Shown: piece by piece, positions 15,834-24,029 of the stretch
How the letters are laid out: every line of letters starts with the position of its first letter
How positions within the stretch are numbered: the first letter of the stretch is position 1
Origin: Agrilactobacillus composti DSM 18527 = JCM 14202
Lineage (GTDB): Bacteria; Bacillota; Bacilli; Lactobacillales; Lactobacillaceae
DNA: 39,305 nucleotides
NCBI RefSeq assembly: GCF_001436375.1
Contig: NZ_AZGA01000024.1
Location: 1-39,305 of the forward strand
Direction: 5' to 3'
The notes under the pieces: model-generated
What the model saw: the letters and a program-made list of their open reading frames with translations, nothing else
The model's database searches: none
What the model was told of the DNA's origin: nothing
Made by a program: the position numbers and the translations under genes

Positions 15834-17058
15834 ACTATGGATCGTCACCGCCGAAACTTACCTACGCCAAGTAAAAACCTGGAGTTTCTTGATTTTGATT
15901 GTATCGCCATTTATTCTCTTGGTGATTTCTGGCGGTGCCGGCTATTTAGCCGGCAGCAGTACTGCCAATCAGGATAAAATCGCTGTGGTCAGCCAACAAC
16001 AACCGCTGCGCCAACAGGTCATCCGGCAAAATAAAGACGATGTGAATCAAAAAATCACCACCCAAAAAGCCGCGGAAAAAGCGGTAAAATCTGAAGACAT
16101 AGCAGGTTATCTGGTCCTGAGCCAAAGCGGTCAGCAGGTCAAAGCTGTTTACCATAGTACCCGCAACATGGCTGATACTTTGAAAAATCAAGTCCAAGCC
16201 AGTTTGAGCCAGTACCAACAGGCTTTAAATCTTAGTGAGGCTAAACTTACACCGCAGCAGTCTCAGGCGCTGCAGCAACAGCCTATTTTCAGACAACAGC
16301 TCAAAGAAAAGCAAAAAAATGTTAGTATGGCAAAAATGTTCTCCTTTTGGATCATGGCCTTCTTGGCTTATATGATCTTGACCACCTATGCCTCCATCAC
16401 TGCTCAAGAAATCGCGTCGGAAAAGGGCACCAAAATCATGGAAATCATCTTTTCCAGTACCACTGCCCGGAAATATTTCTTTGGGAAAATTCTAGGGGTT
16501 CTACTGGTAATCCTCACTCAAATCGCTATTTATTTAGGCGGTGGCGCACTATGTTATATTTTGGCGCAACATTTGTCCTTTAGTCGCGAAATCATAGCAG
16601 ATAACCGAACATTGATTGATGGTGTCCTGAATAACTTGGTCAATATCAACTTGCTCTATCTACTGCTAGGCGTCGTTTTGTTCACCGTGCTGTCGGCCTT
16701 CAGTGGGGCCTTGGTGGCCAAAGTCGAAGATGCCTCTAAAGCGGCTACGCCAGCGGTTTACTTGAATTTGGTTGCTTTCTTCTCAACCTTCCCATTTCAA
16801 GGCAATGCCCATTCAATCGTGGTGACCATCTTGTCTTATGTCCCATTCTTCTCCTCGTATTTCATGCCGTTCCGCATGATCAATTACACCGTCAGTCCCG
16901 TGGAAATCACCATTTCCCTGTTGATCTTAGTGGTCACCATCATTGGGTCCGCCACTTACATTGGCAGCATCTACGAAGGCTTAATGTTACAAACCGATGA
17001 TTCCAGCTTCTTCAAACGCTTTAAGCGGGGCTTGTCTTACCGGAAACAACGGACATAA
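15826..17058 (+). CDS. ABC-2 type permease, NatB/YhaP-like
   Basis: The 410-residue protein has one N-terminal helix (about 20-40) and then a polar extracellular region of about 130 residues rich in Gln and Lys (KTATQK-like, QQSQALQQQPIF). At least five helices follow from about residue 165 (FSFWIMAFLAYMILTTYASI). This is the layout of NatB-type permeases. The motif ITAQEIASEKGTKIMEIIFS is the conserved cytoplasmic loop of the family. The start is ATG 15826 within the end of the ATPase gene. The pair exports sodium or a toxic compound by family; the cargo is not known. Confidence 0.87.
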   Translation: MNKLWIVTAETYLRQVKTWSFLILIVSPFILLVISGGAGYLAGSSTANQDKIAVVSQQQPLRQQVIRQNKDDVNQKITTQKAAEKAVKSEDIAGYLVLSQSGQQVKAVYHSTRNMADTLKNQVQASLSQYQQALNLSEAKLTPQQSQALQQQPIFRQQLKEKQKNVSMAKMFSFWIMAFLAYMILTTYASITAQEIASEKGTKIMEIIFSSTTARKYFFGKILGVLLVILTQIAIYLGGGALCYILAQHLSFSREIIADNRTLIDGVLNNLVNINLLYLLLGVVLFTVLSAFSGALVAKVEDASKAATPAVYLNLVAFFSTFPFQGNAHSIVVTILSYVPFFSSYFMPFRMINYTVSPVEITISLLILVVTIIGSATYIGSIYEGLMLQTDDSSFFKRFKRGLSYRKQRT

Positions 17059-17078
17059 TACTAGTTATAAATGATTTT

Positions 17079-17126
17079 AATAAGACCCCACCGCCGCATT
17101 GTTATACGGTAGAGGGGTCTTATTTT
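17079..17126. terminator. Bidirectional terminator between permease and peptidase genes
   Basis: AATAAGACCCC (17079-17089) pairs with GGGGTCTTATT (17114-17124). An inner ACCG/CGGT stem is also present. T-rich on both strands. Confidence 0.85.
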
Positions 17127-17129
17127 GGG

Positions 17130-18485
17130 TTAAACGTCTAATTGCTGTGTACTGGCTATTAGGATTGCTAAGATTAAATTGATTTGATCATACATGGTAT
17201 TGATATCTGGTTCTGTTTCAGCAGCGCCAAGTTGACATAAAGCCAGTGGCATGGCAATAAAAGAGATGGTGGGCCAACCAGCCTGAAATAAGGGCTGACC
17301 TTCGCCAAAGTAAGCTGTTTTACGGGCCTTAAGTAAAAAATATTGGCCAACGGGATTGATTTCAGTTAAACATTGTTCAACTAGGGTTTTATTTTTGGCA
17401 TTCGAAATGTAGATAAACATGGGATCATCAGGGCTTTTCAATTTCAAAGCATTTTGTTTTAAATCATCCTCATATTCAGCACCACCGAGATGTTCAATGG
17501 TCAAGCCAAGAACTTTTTGAATGGCAATATTGTGCTTGGTTTCGTAAGCCTCAAAGTCTCGCAGTAATCTAGAAGTCGCCTGGCGGTTTGCTAGGCCACT
17601 TTGCGGAATTTGAAAATGACCGCTCACAAATCCAAAGACAAGGGTCTGCTTAAACTTCAAGTCATGATTCTTGATGGCTTGAAGTAGGGTCAATAAAGCG
17701 ATGGCCCCGTTTTCTTCAAGGTCATTAGGGCCATCGGTATGACTGTTGATGAAAATCTGTTGTTCAGGCTGCTGACCTTCAACCACCACCACAAAGGACT
17801 CAGTTGGGACATCCCTTTGATAACTGCCAGTAATTGTTAAGCCAACGGTCGTTGCTTGTGCACTAATTGTTTGTAGCTTATCCAGTTGCTGTTCGTGCAC
17901 CCAAATGGCGGGGATGTCCAAGTAAGCATTGGTAAAGGGTAAAATCTCATTTTTGGCCAACCCTGTACTGATATGCTGCCAAACTAAGATAACCCCAATT
18001 GCCCCACTGGCTTTAGCGGCTTGAATTTTACTGATGGCTAAAGTTGCGCCCACTAAAGGATGCCGCATATTACGAGTTAGCTTGGCTTGTTTTGGATAGT
18101 GGGCCATTTGTCCCACTAAAAAGAACGTCGGCAACATTAAATCGCGAACCTTAATAACGGCAATTTTGCCCTTCATCTCGGCATCATTTTTGCCATGATA
18201 AAACCTAAGTTGTCCGGTGACACCATTTTTATCAGTAATACCTGAGTAGGGTACTGGGCCTAAATTGGAAATAGGACTGCCCGTAGCTTCGTCTAGGAGG
18301 TGGTGACTATCTTGAAGACAGCGTTTGATTTTAAAGGGAAATCGTATGCTTGAAAAGCCAAGTTCATTTATTTGATCCTGTAAAAATTGAATGAATCTAT
18401 GATGTGCATCAGTTGCGGTTAACCGCGGCCCAATCTCTTTGAGTTTTGCCTGCCACGCAGCCAAACTTGCTTGATCAATATCCAT
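17130..18485 (-). CDS. M28-like metallopeptidase with PA-type insert
   Basis: The protein has 451 residues and no signal peptide. Residues about 90-220 look like a protease-associated (PA) insert (GKIAVIKVRD; AAKASGAIGVILVWQ; DIPAIWVHEQQ). The C-terminal half resembles an M28 peptidase: SHTDGPNDLEENGAIALL supplies His249, Asp251 and acidic residues 255-258, and LGLTIEHLGG (E331, H332) fits the later metal ligand. Where classical M28 enzymes carry a Glu-Glu pair, this protein has VSGHFQ (288-291), so the catalytic base is uncertain. It could be a peptidase, an amidohydrolase or inactive. AGGTGA is 6 nt before the ATG. Last gene of a minus-strand group. Confidence 0.7.
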   Translation of the reverse strand: MDIDQASLAAWQAKLKEIGPRLTATDAHHRFIQFLQDQINELGFSSIRFPFKIKRCLQDSHHLLDEATGSPISNLGPVPYSGITDKNGVTGQLRFYHGKNDAEMKGKIAVIKVRDLMLPTFFLVGQMAHYPKQAKLTRNMRHPLVGATLAISKIQAAKASGAIGVILVWQHISTGLAKNEILPFTNAYLDIPAIWVHEQQLDKLQTISAQATTVGLTITGSYQRDVPTESFVVVVEGQQPEQQIFINSHTDGPNDLEENGAIALLTLLQAIKNHDLKFKQTLVFGFVSGHFQIPQSGLANRQATSRLLRDFEAYETKHNIAIQKVLGLTIEHLGGAEYEDDLKQNALKLKSPDDPMFIYISNAKNKTLVEQCLTEINPVGQYFLLKARKTAYFGEGQPLFQAGWPTISFIAMPLALCQLGAAETEPDINTMYDQINLILAILIASTQQLDV

Positions 18486-18674
18486 AGTTTATCACCTGTT
18501 CTTAAAATTTTGCGGCATAATTATTAGCACAATATACTCGGCCATTAGTTAAAATACAAGCTAGAAAATCTTGAATGGTCTTTATTGAAACGACTGACAT
18601 GTTTCAAAGTGGATCAACGCAAACGTGAGTATTTTTAAAAATAGTGAAGTCACCGGAATTATTTAGCCTAGGTA

Positions 18675-18702
18675 TAAAAAAGCGCGGCTCATTGAACCAC
18701 AC
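18675..18702 (-). terminator. Intrinsic terminator after the aminotransferase gene (minus)
   Basis: On the minus strand GTGTGGTTC, AAT, GAGCCGCGC forms a 9-bp stem with G-U pairs, followed by TTTTTTTA. It separates the aminotransferase from the peptidase gene. Confidence 0.7.
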
Positions 18703-18739
18703 TGTATTTTTGCAATAGACCACTTTGGCTAGCAAAACA

Positions 18740-19927
18740 TTAGCAATTTATCATTTGTTTTATCACAGCGCCTAAGCGTTTAATACCTGTTTCAATTTGG
18801 TCATCACACATATTTGAATAATTTAAGCGAAAGTTGCCAGGATCGCCTTGATCCTCATAGAACGGTTCTCCCGGCACGAAGGCCACATTGTTTTTGATAC
18901 ATTCAGCAAACAGTGCCTGGGTATCCTTAATCGCTGGGATTTCTACCCAAATGAACATGCCACCTTCAGGCTGACTGCACTTAACATGGCTTGGGAAATA
19001 TTTATGAATGGCGTTCATCATCAATCGTTCACGTTTTTGATATAGTTTACAAATTGATTGGATATGGCGATTGATATCAAACATTGCAACGTATTTAGCC
19101 ACAATATATTGCGATAAGTTATCAGTATGTAAATCAGCTGACTGTTTCATCATCGTATACTTACTAAGTAATTTGGTCTCGGTTACGATCCAGCCTAAAC
19201 GCATGCCTGGCGCCAAGATCTTTGAAAATGTACCCATGTAAATAACATGTCCGGATTTGTCAAAAGACTTAATTGATGGCAAACTGTTTCCCGCAAAACG
19301 AACAGCACCATAGGGATTATCTTCAAGGACCATTACATCGTACTTCTCCGCTAGTTCAGCAACCTTTTGGCGTCTTGCTAAACTCATTGTTCGACCGGTG
19401 GGATTTTGAAAATTAGGAATCGTATAAATAAGTTTTGCGCTAGGATTATCAATTAACGCCTGCTCCAGCTCAGCCATCTTCATACCAGCATCATCCATAT
19501 TCACCCCAGCAAAGTGGGCACCATATGATTTAAAAACATCAACCGCACAAAGATAGGTGGGTCTTTCAACGATGACTGTATCACCCTTGTCCAGAAAATT
19601 CTTCCCAGTTAAATCAAGCGTTTGTTGAGACCCAGTGGCAACCATAATATGGTTGGCATCGGTATGGATACCCGCAAGCTTAACGCGGTCAACAATAACA
19701 TTCCGTAATTCTTGAATACCCTGGGATGAACCATATTGCAGGGCATCTCGACCTTTTTCCTGAAGGACCTGCGCAGTCGCTTGGGCAATCTGCGTCACGG
19801 GAAATAGTTCCGGTGCTGGCAGCCCACCGGCAAACGAAATAATGCCAGGTTTCCCAGCAATTTTTAGGATATCCCCAACAGGATCAACATCTGATTTCGG
19901 AACACGACTTGAAAAATGATAATTCAT
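18740..19927 (-). CDS. PLP-dependent aminotransferase, 2-aminoadipate/LysN-type class I
   Basis: The 395-residue protein has all fold-type I marks: SFAGGLPAPELFP (31-43) and YGSSQGIQELR near the N-terminus, NPTG (175-178), D203 and Y206 in LEDNPYG, and the PLP lysine K236 in GTFSKILAPGMRLGW. The GGLP segment and overall pattern match 2-aminoadipate/branched-chain/aromatic aminotransferases related to MocR domains (LysN, ARO8-like). It moves an amino group from an amino acid to 2-oxoglutarate; the substrate is not fixed by sequence. AGGAGG is 6-7 nt before the ATG. Neighbours encode an AEC carrier and GNAT protein, suggesting amino or organic acid metabolism. Confidence 0.88.
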   Translation of the reverse strand: MNYHFSSRVPKSDVDPVGDILKIAGKPGIISFAGGLPAPELFPVTQIAQATAQVLQEKGRDALQYGSSQGIQELRNVIVDRVKLAGIHTDANHIMVATGSQQTLDLTGKNFLDKGDTVIVERPTYLCAVDVFKSYGAHFAGVNMDDAGMKMAELEQALIDNPSAKLIYTIPNFQNPTGRTMSLARRQKVAELAEKYDVMVLEDNPYGAVRFAGNSLPSIKSFDKSGHVIYMGTFSKILAPGMRLGWIVTETKLLSKYTMMKQSADLHTDNLSQYIVAKYVAMFDINRHIQSICKLYQKRERLMMNAIHKYFPSHVKCSQPEGGMFIWVEIPAIKDTQALFAECIKNNVAFVPGEPFYEDQGDPGNFRLNYSNMCDDQIETGIKRLGAVIKQMINC

Positions 19928-19961
19928 AAAGTATCCTCCTTTGCGCTTATATAACTATGAG

Positions 19962-19988
19962 ATAAAAGCATATTTCATTAGCTTTTAT
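19962..19988 (-). terminator. Hairpin between AEC carrier and aminotransferase genes
   Basis: ATAAAAGC and GCTTTTAT are perfect 8-bp arms 11 nt apart. The T-rich tract is inside the stem, so it may be a weak terminator or an RNA-stabilising hairpin. Confidence 0.35.
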
Positions 19989-20008
19989 TAAATTGAAAGA
20001 ATTAGTAT

Positions 20009-20935
20009 TTAGATATGGCGAATAACGATTAAACCTGCAAGTGTGAAGACAGATGTAAAAGTGCTCAGAAATAAAGTTGAAGCCATTTCCTGTTCGGCAA
20101 TTTTATATTGACTGGCAAAAATAGTAGCAATAGCTGCTGTGGGAATACTTAACGATACCAGGGCCATATTGGTGATATGCGGATTTGTGTTAAACAGCAA
20201 CATCACTCTGAATATGACACTGGGCAAAATAATATTCTTGATGGCCGTATTGATCCAAACGGGCGTTGAAAATTTAGGCCGTCTTTGAAATAAGATAATA
20301 CCGGACGCAAACAGTGCCAGCCCACCAGTAGCTGATCCAAGCACCGTAAAGCAGTTTTGCCATTCAATTGGCAGATAAACGCCATTTATTGACAGTATAA
20401 AGGCCAGTAACGAGGCCCACACAATAGCTGGTTTAAAAATAGAGATGACATTTTTAAAAAAACTATTCCGTTGTGTCTTGGTTGCTGTCGAAAGGATCAT
20501 TACCGAAATGGGCAATTGGATCGTACTTAAGATTAAACTACCAATGCCAATTAAAAGTGAACGCTCTTTTGGGAATAACGCGCCTAAAATTACTGGTCCA
20601 ACAAATGGAATGGCCGGCCCAGAAATGGTTAAAGCCCTTAGTGCCGCCAGCCTAAGATTGGTTTTAAATAAATAATGCGCACTTAAGAAAAACACGAGGT
20701 AACCACCGACCATACCACTGAAAATCCAAAAAGTTACAGATACATTTTGTAATATTTCAGTGCGCTTAGTTGAAATAATACCGCCAAATAAACTTAAAGG
20801 GAGGGTATATTTCATAATTACTTTATTAAGTAGCGCTGCATCCGGCTCAGCAAAGTCTCTTTTAAAGCCGGCGAAATAACCAACTAACAAAGTGATAACA
20901 ATTGGCAACAAGGAACTAATCAAAATCTTGGCCAT
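20009..20935 (-). CDS. AEC-family transporter (auxin efflux carrier/malate permease type)
   Basis: The 308-residue protein has about ten hydrophobic helices. It carries MKYTLPLSLFGGIIS near residues 41-55 and AALRALTISGPAIPFVGPVI in the middle, patterns of the AEC family (bacterial malate, malonate or amino-acid-derived acid carriers such as MleP). The start is the internal Met (MAKILISSLLP) because GGGGG lies 6 nt upstream; an earlier start 25 residues upstream lacks a site and adds a non-typical N-terminus. It lies between GNAT and aminotransferase genes on the same strand. The substrate is probably an organic or 2-oxo acid. Confidence 0.8.
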   Translation of the reverse strand: MAKILISSLLPIVITLLVGYFAGFKRDFAEPDAALLNKVIMKYTLPLSLFGGIISTKRTEILQNVSVTFWIFSGMVGGYLVFFLSAHYLFKTNLRLAALRALTISGPAIPFVGPVILGALFPKERSLLIGIGSLILSTIQLPISVMILSTATKTQRNSFFKNVISIFKPAIVWASLLAFILSINGVYLPIEWQNCFTVLGSATGGLALFASGIILFQRRPKFSTPVWINTAIKNIILPSVIFRVMLLFNTNPHITNMALVSLSIPTAAIATIFASQYKIAEQEMASTLFLSTFTSVFTLAGLIVIRHI

Positions 20936-21024
20936 CTTAAGCCCCCTAACTAATAGTAGTGCACCATCAAATATCAGATGTAGTTGATTGAATTGCCAGG
21001 TGCTGATCATTAGTTGAGCGGCTG

Positions 21025-21507
21025 CTAAATTGAGATTACAAAAAATCGATCCATTGCAGAATGCGTTCCCTTATTTAAGGGATGGTCTAGTTCTGTGAAG
21101 CCATATTTGTGATAAGTATGAATCGCCGCTTTTAGATTATGGTGTGTTTCTAGATAAACTTTTTTGTAACCAGCCCCCTTGGCAAAGCTAATGGCGGCAT
21201 CAAGTAGTTGGTAGCTCAAATGATGGCCGCGAGCAGACTGGATTAAATATAATTTTTGCAATTCAGCAACTTGATTTGTCATATCATATTCAGCAATGCC
21301 GTTGCCACCCAGAAGAACGCCATTATCAGATTTAGCCACAAAATATTGACGTTTAGAACTTGCTTGATAGAAACTACTTAAATCAGAAAGCTCAGGATCA
21401 AAATAAGCTGTGCCTGGAATGTCTAATTGATAGGCTTTTAATGCTTGGCGAACGATATGCGTCAAAGCTACATTATCGCTATTTTGAATTGGTTGAATTT
21501 GAATCAT
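21025..21507 (-). CDS. GNAT-family N-acetyltransferase
   Basis: The 160-residue protein shows the GNAT fold: AELQKLYLIQSARGHHLSYQLLDAAISFAK, covering motif A, where the usual Q/RxxGxG/A pyrophosphate loop reads SARGHHLS, and motif B with KKVYLETHHNLKAAIHTYHKYGF. It transfers acetyl from acetyl-CoA to an amine. The acceptor is unknown. GGAGGTG is 6 nt before the ATG. It is the first gene of the minus-strand group running to 18740. Confidence 0.87.
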   Translation of the reverse strand: MIQIQPIQNSDNVALTHIVRQALKAYQLDIPGTAYFDPELSDLSSFYQASSKRQYFVAKSDNGVLLGGNGIAEYDMTNQVAELQKLYLIQSARGHHLSYQLLDAAISFAKGAGYKKVYLETHHNLKAAIHTYHKYGFTELDHPLNKGTHSAMDRFFVISI

Positions 21508-21972
21508 TTATTCACCTCCAATTTACATAAGTTTCACTAATGGCAGAAAGGGTGACGTTACCACTTAGCAGGATTTTCTGGCGTTGAACATAGTACTAAC
21601 ATAATTCTTTGCCATTATTAAAAACCCTTGATAATTTAATTCGATAAATTACATAACAGTAATAAGTCTTATTGATTTGTAATTTAAGGCCACTATATGC
21701 CAAACTATTAAATAAGTAAAACAAATATTGATAATAGATACATTAGACATTCTAATGTATACGCTACAACATAACTTATACATGCGATAAGAAAATCGTT
21801 TTTTTTTGGATATTTTAGCGAATAACAATTTAGATTGGCTTTTGAAAGACACGTCCCATTGACTGAGCTACTAAACAAGTAAAATGGGGTAAGGGGTAAT
21901 GGTATCAAGAAATCTAAGAACCATGAGCATACTTGCAGGTAGCTAGTCCCTCGGTTTGTTAAAAAATGGTAT
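21508..21972. other. AT-rich intergenic stretch without a convincing gene
   Basis: About 465 bases with much higher AT content than the surroundings. Two short frames on the minus strand (21649-21852 and 21708-21908) have no ribosome binding site and no family likeness. The only clear structure is a perfect palindrome at 21738-21760. The stretch could be a scar of a lost gene or mobile element. Confidence 0.6.
21738..21760. promoter_or_regulatory. Perfect palindrome, 10-bp arms with 3-bp centre
   Basis: ATACATTAGA (21738-21747), CAT, TCTAATGTAT (21751-21760). It looks like an operator for a dimeric regulator, but no gene starts nearby. Function unknown. Confidence 0.4.
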
Positions 21973-22020
21973 AAAAATAGGGCCCAGCAACTGTCTGAAC
22001 AGCTGTCAGGTCCTATTTTT
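21973..22020 (-). terminator. Intrinsic terminator overlapping the stop of the 22020 gene
   Basis: On the minus strand AAAAATAGGACC pairs with GGGCCCTATTTTT around an inner ACAGCTGTTCAGACAGT hairpin region, giving a T-rich 3' end. The hairpin begins at the stop codon. Confidence 0.7.
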
Positions 22021-22406
22021 CAGCGATAAAATAAACAAATAATCCCACCGACAATCAATAATGATAACGTGACTAGCATCAACACCGGGGTAAACAAAGG
22101 CAGCAGGCTGGCCAGTAAAAGAATAGCTGGACCAAGTAGGGTCTTATGGAAACGCCGGGTTACTTTTAGGCGCCAAGCCTCCCGCAGTAGCGTCAGCAAT
22201 AAGACCGCCAAGCCCACAAAGTAGCCCAGATAAATGAGCCGACCTAGGAGATTGAAGGTGGCCGATAGCCAAGTTAGTTGCACCGGCCCCAGGGTGGCGG
22301 CGATACTGCCCAGGGGTGCCACAATCGAACCGATGCCCAAAATCAGGGCGATCACGCCTAAAACTAGACTTAAATAATGCCAGATAAAACGTTGTAATCC
22401 CACCAT
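22020..22406 (-). CDS. Small integral membrane protein, unknown
   Basis: The 128-residue protein has about four hydrophobic helices (near 10-30, 45-68, 80-100 and 105-125) joined by a basic loop (REAWRLKVTRRFHK). I do not recognise a family. The start is the Met of MVGLQRF, because GAGGTGAGG lies 4-8 nt upstream; an in-frame ATG 10 residues earlier would lie upstream of that site. It is divergent from the small operon at 22584-23056, also membrane or envelope related. No catalytic motif is visible. Confidence 0.65.
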   Translation of the reverse strand: MVGLQRFIWHYLSLVLGVIALILGIGSIVAPLGSIAATLGPVQLTWLSATFNLLGRLIYLGYFVGLAVLLLTLLREAWRLKVTRRFHKTLLGPAILLLASLLPLFTPVLMLVTLSLLIVGGIICLFYR

Positions 22407-22583
22407 GATCCTCACCTCGTCAGCAAACGGGTTCAAGTTCCTAACTTTATTTTATCCATAAGTTGGTAATGATGACAGCAATTAGGCTCAGATTAACACG
22501 ATAGCAACATTTTATTAGTACTTCATAAACATTTCCCGGGCATAATAGAATCATGGTCAAGGCAAGCCATAAGGAGGTACATC

Positions 22584-22748
22584 ATGGCAGTCAAACAGAT
22601 TCATTCGATCCTGCTCAGCATCGTAGGGGGTATCGCTTTTGGCTTAGTCATGTGCTTAACCTTAAAGCCAGAAATTAACGCCTTGTTGCAACATATTGTA
22701 TTTCGAGGGATGACCCAAATCGCGGATTGGCTCACCAAGCTGATCTAA
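22584..22748 (+). CDS. Small one-helix membrane protein (54 aa), unknown
   Basis: A 54-codon frame starts MAVKQIHSILLSIVGGIAFG and ends DWLTKLI. Residues about 8-27 form one hydrophobic helix and the rest is amphipathic. AAGGAGGT stands 5 nt before the ATG, the best evidence that the gene is real. It lies 26 nt before the next gene, which has its own strong binding site, so the two share a transcript. Glycines in the helix (VGGIAFG) recall YtxH-like small membrane proteins, but similarity is too short to assign. Confidence 0.65.
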   Translation: MAVKQIHSILLSIVGGIAFGLVMCLTLKPEINALLQHIVFRGMTQIADWLTKLI

Positions 22749-22774
22749 CCAGACAACTCAAGGAGGACTGCATC

Positions 22775-23056
22775 ATGACAGACAAAAATTATCGCTTGAA
22801 GACAACTAATCACAATGGCGAACCAACCGTCAATCAAAAAATTGGTGGCACCATCAAAGCCGGCAATGATAAAATTGCCAAAACGCTATTCGGTGCCAAC
22901 GCAAAAATTGAAAAGGGCGTTGTGGGCACTTATAAGAAAATCGAGTCAGCCTTTGTGGACAAGTTCTTAGAAGAAGTGCCGGATGAAGTCAGTCAAGCTA
23001 AACCAGCCCAAGACAAAACAACTAAGCCAGTGGATAAACCAACAGAACAACCATAA
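22775..23056 (+). CDS. Small soluble helical protein, stress-protein-like
   Basis: The 93-residue protein is hydrophilic. Its middle (about 27-68) has amphipathic helix patterns: KIGGTIKAGNDKIAKTLFG and VVGTYKKIESAFVDKFLEE. The second pattern (VVxxYKKIExxFVDxFL) is one that I remember from many small Firmicutes proteins of unknown role. The last 25 residues are rich in Lys, Pro and Thr (KPAQDKTTKPVDKPTEQP), like an unstructured tail. The start is ATG 22775, 9 nt after AAGGAGG; an in-frame start at 22727 lies inside the upstream gene. No enzyme motif. Confidence 0.65.
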   Translation: MTDKNYRLKTTNHNGEPTVNQKIGGTIKAGNDKIAKTLFGANAKIEKGVVGTYKKIESAFVDKFLEEVPDEVSQAKPAQDKTTKPVDKPTEQP

Positions 23057-23076
23057 ATAAAGCAATTCGCGCCAGC

Positions 23077-23104
23077 CGTCGGTAAAATTTACCGGCGTTT
23101 TTAT
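23077..23104 (+). terminator. Intrinsic terminator
   Basis: CGTCGGTAAA and TTTACCGGCG form a hairpin with one G-U pair, followed by TTTTTATTT. It ends next to the stop of the convergent AraC-type gene. Confidence 0.8.
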
Positions 23105-23908
23105 TTACCCCGAGATATAGTCTTCCTTGACACTCTTTTCATACCAGGTCACCGCCGATGAACGGCGATATTCAGCGGGGCTCAGTTTATTCAGAGCTTT
23201 AAAATTACGATTGAAGGTGCGCTGATTGGCATAGCCCACGTTAAAGGCAATTTGGGTGATGGGGTCATCGGTATTTTTCAACAACTGCCGGGCCTTAGAG
23301 ATTCGGAAACGATTCAGATATTGGGTGTAGGCCATTCCCATAACTTGCTGAAATAATTTAGATAAATAAACATAATCATATTCCATGACTTGAGAAATTT
23401 GTTTCAGCGTACAAGTTTCCATATAATGGGCATTAATGTAATCTAAAATATTGTGGACAATATTTAACCGAGATGAGGTTTTTCTGGGGGTAAAGGCGGT
23501 TTGTTCCACCAGGCGATCACATAGGCCGTAAAGTAGGCTCTTAATGCCAAAAATGGTGGCGGTCCGGTCAAAATTAAGGGCTTGATTATAAAAGACAATG
23601 GAATTTTCCGGCACTAAATTCTGATACTGTTCATTAAAAGCCCCAATAATTTCTGGGGAGAAAAGGACAATTGTTACCTTGGTATTGGGCGCCATCTCAA
23701 AACTGTGCATTTGATTGGGAAAGACCATGGCAAACTGCCGGGCGTTGACCCGGTAGGTTTGTTCTTCAATTTGCAGGTGTAATTGCCCCTGTTGGATCAA
23801 GATGAGTTCGTAGGCCCGGTGGAGATGGACGGGGAAGTTGAAGTTTGTGAGTTCAAAGTGTTTAAAAATCGGTGAATTCTCTAAGCCGAAATGCTGAAAT
23901 AAGACCAT
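23105..23908 (-). CDS. AraC-family regulator, divergent from the GH120 gene
   Basis: The 267-residue protein has an N-terminal cupin (FPVHLHRAYELILIQQGQLH; VNARQFAMVFPNQMHSFEM) and a C-terminal AraC domain (CTLKQISQVMEYDYVYLSKL; DPITQIAFNVGYANQRTFNR; LSPAEYRRS). GGGGGG lies about 10 nt before the ATG. It is transcribed away from the GH120 beta-xylosidase gene with a 121-bp shared control region, so it most probably activates that gene in response to a xyloside. That region contains TTGTC/GACAA (23943-23960) as a possible binding site. Confidence 0.88.
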   Translation of the reverse strand: MVLFQHFGLENSPIFKHFELTNFNFPVHLHRAYELILIQQGQLHLQIEEQTYRVNARQFAMVFPNQMHSFEMAPNTKVTIVLFSPEIIGAFNEQYQNLVPENSIVFYNQALNFDRTATIFGIKSLLYGLCDRLVEQTAFTPRKTSSRLNIVHNILDYINAHYMETCTLKQISQVMEYDYVYLSKLFQQVMGMAYTQYLNRFRISKARQLLKNTDDPITQIAFNVGYANQRTFNRNFKALNKLSPAEYRRSSAVTWYEKSVKEDYISG

Positions 23909-23981
23909 CTTTTAAATCCCCCCTTTGAAATTACCACAATTATTGTCCATTGAATGACAAATTGCAATCTATCATATTCAT

Positions 23982-23995
23982 TGTAAGCGCTGTAT
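23982..23995 (+). promoter_or_regulatory. cre-like site before the GH120 gene
   Basis: TGTAAGCGCTGTAT keeps the cre core (TGTAAGCGCT) and matches about 12 of 14 positions. It lies directly before a TATTAT -10-like box (23994-23999). Confidence 0.45.
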
Positions 23996-24029
23996 TATAA
24001 ATATACCAAATTGAAAGGAGATTGCCACA

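Noticed and set aside
21649-21908. Two minus-strand frames of 66-67 codons in the AT-rich stretch
   Set aside because: They overlap each other in different frames, lack ribosome binding sites and show no family pattern.
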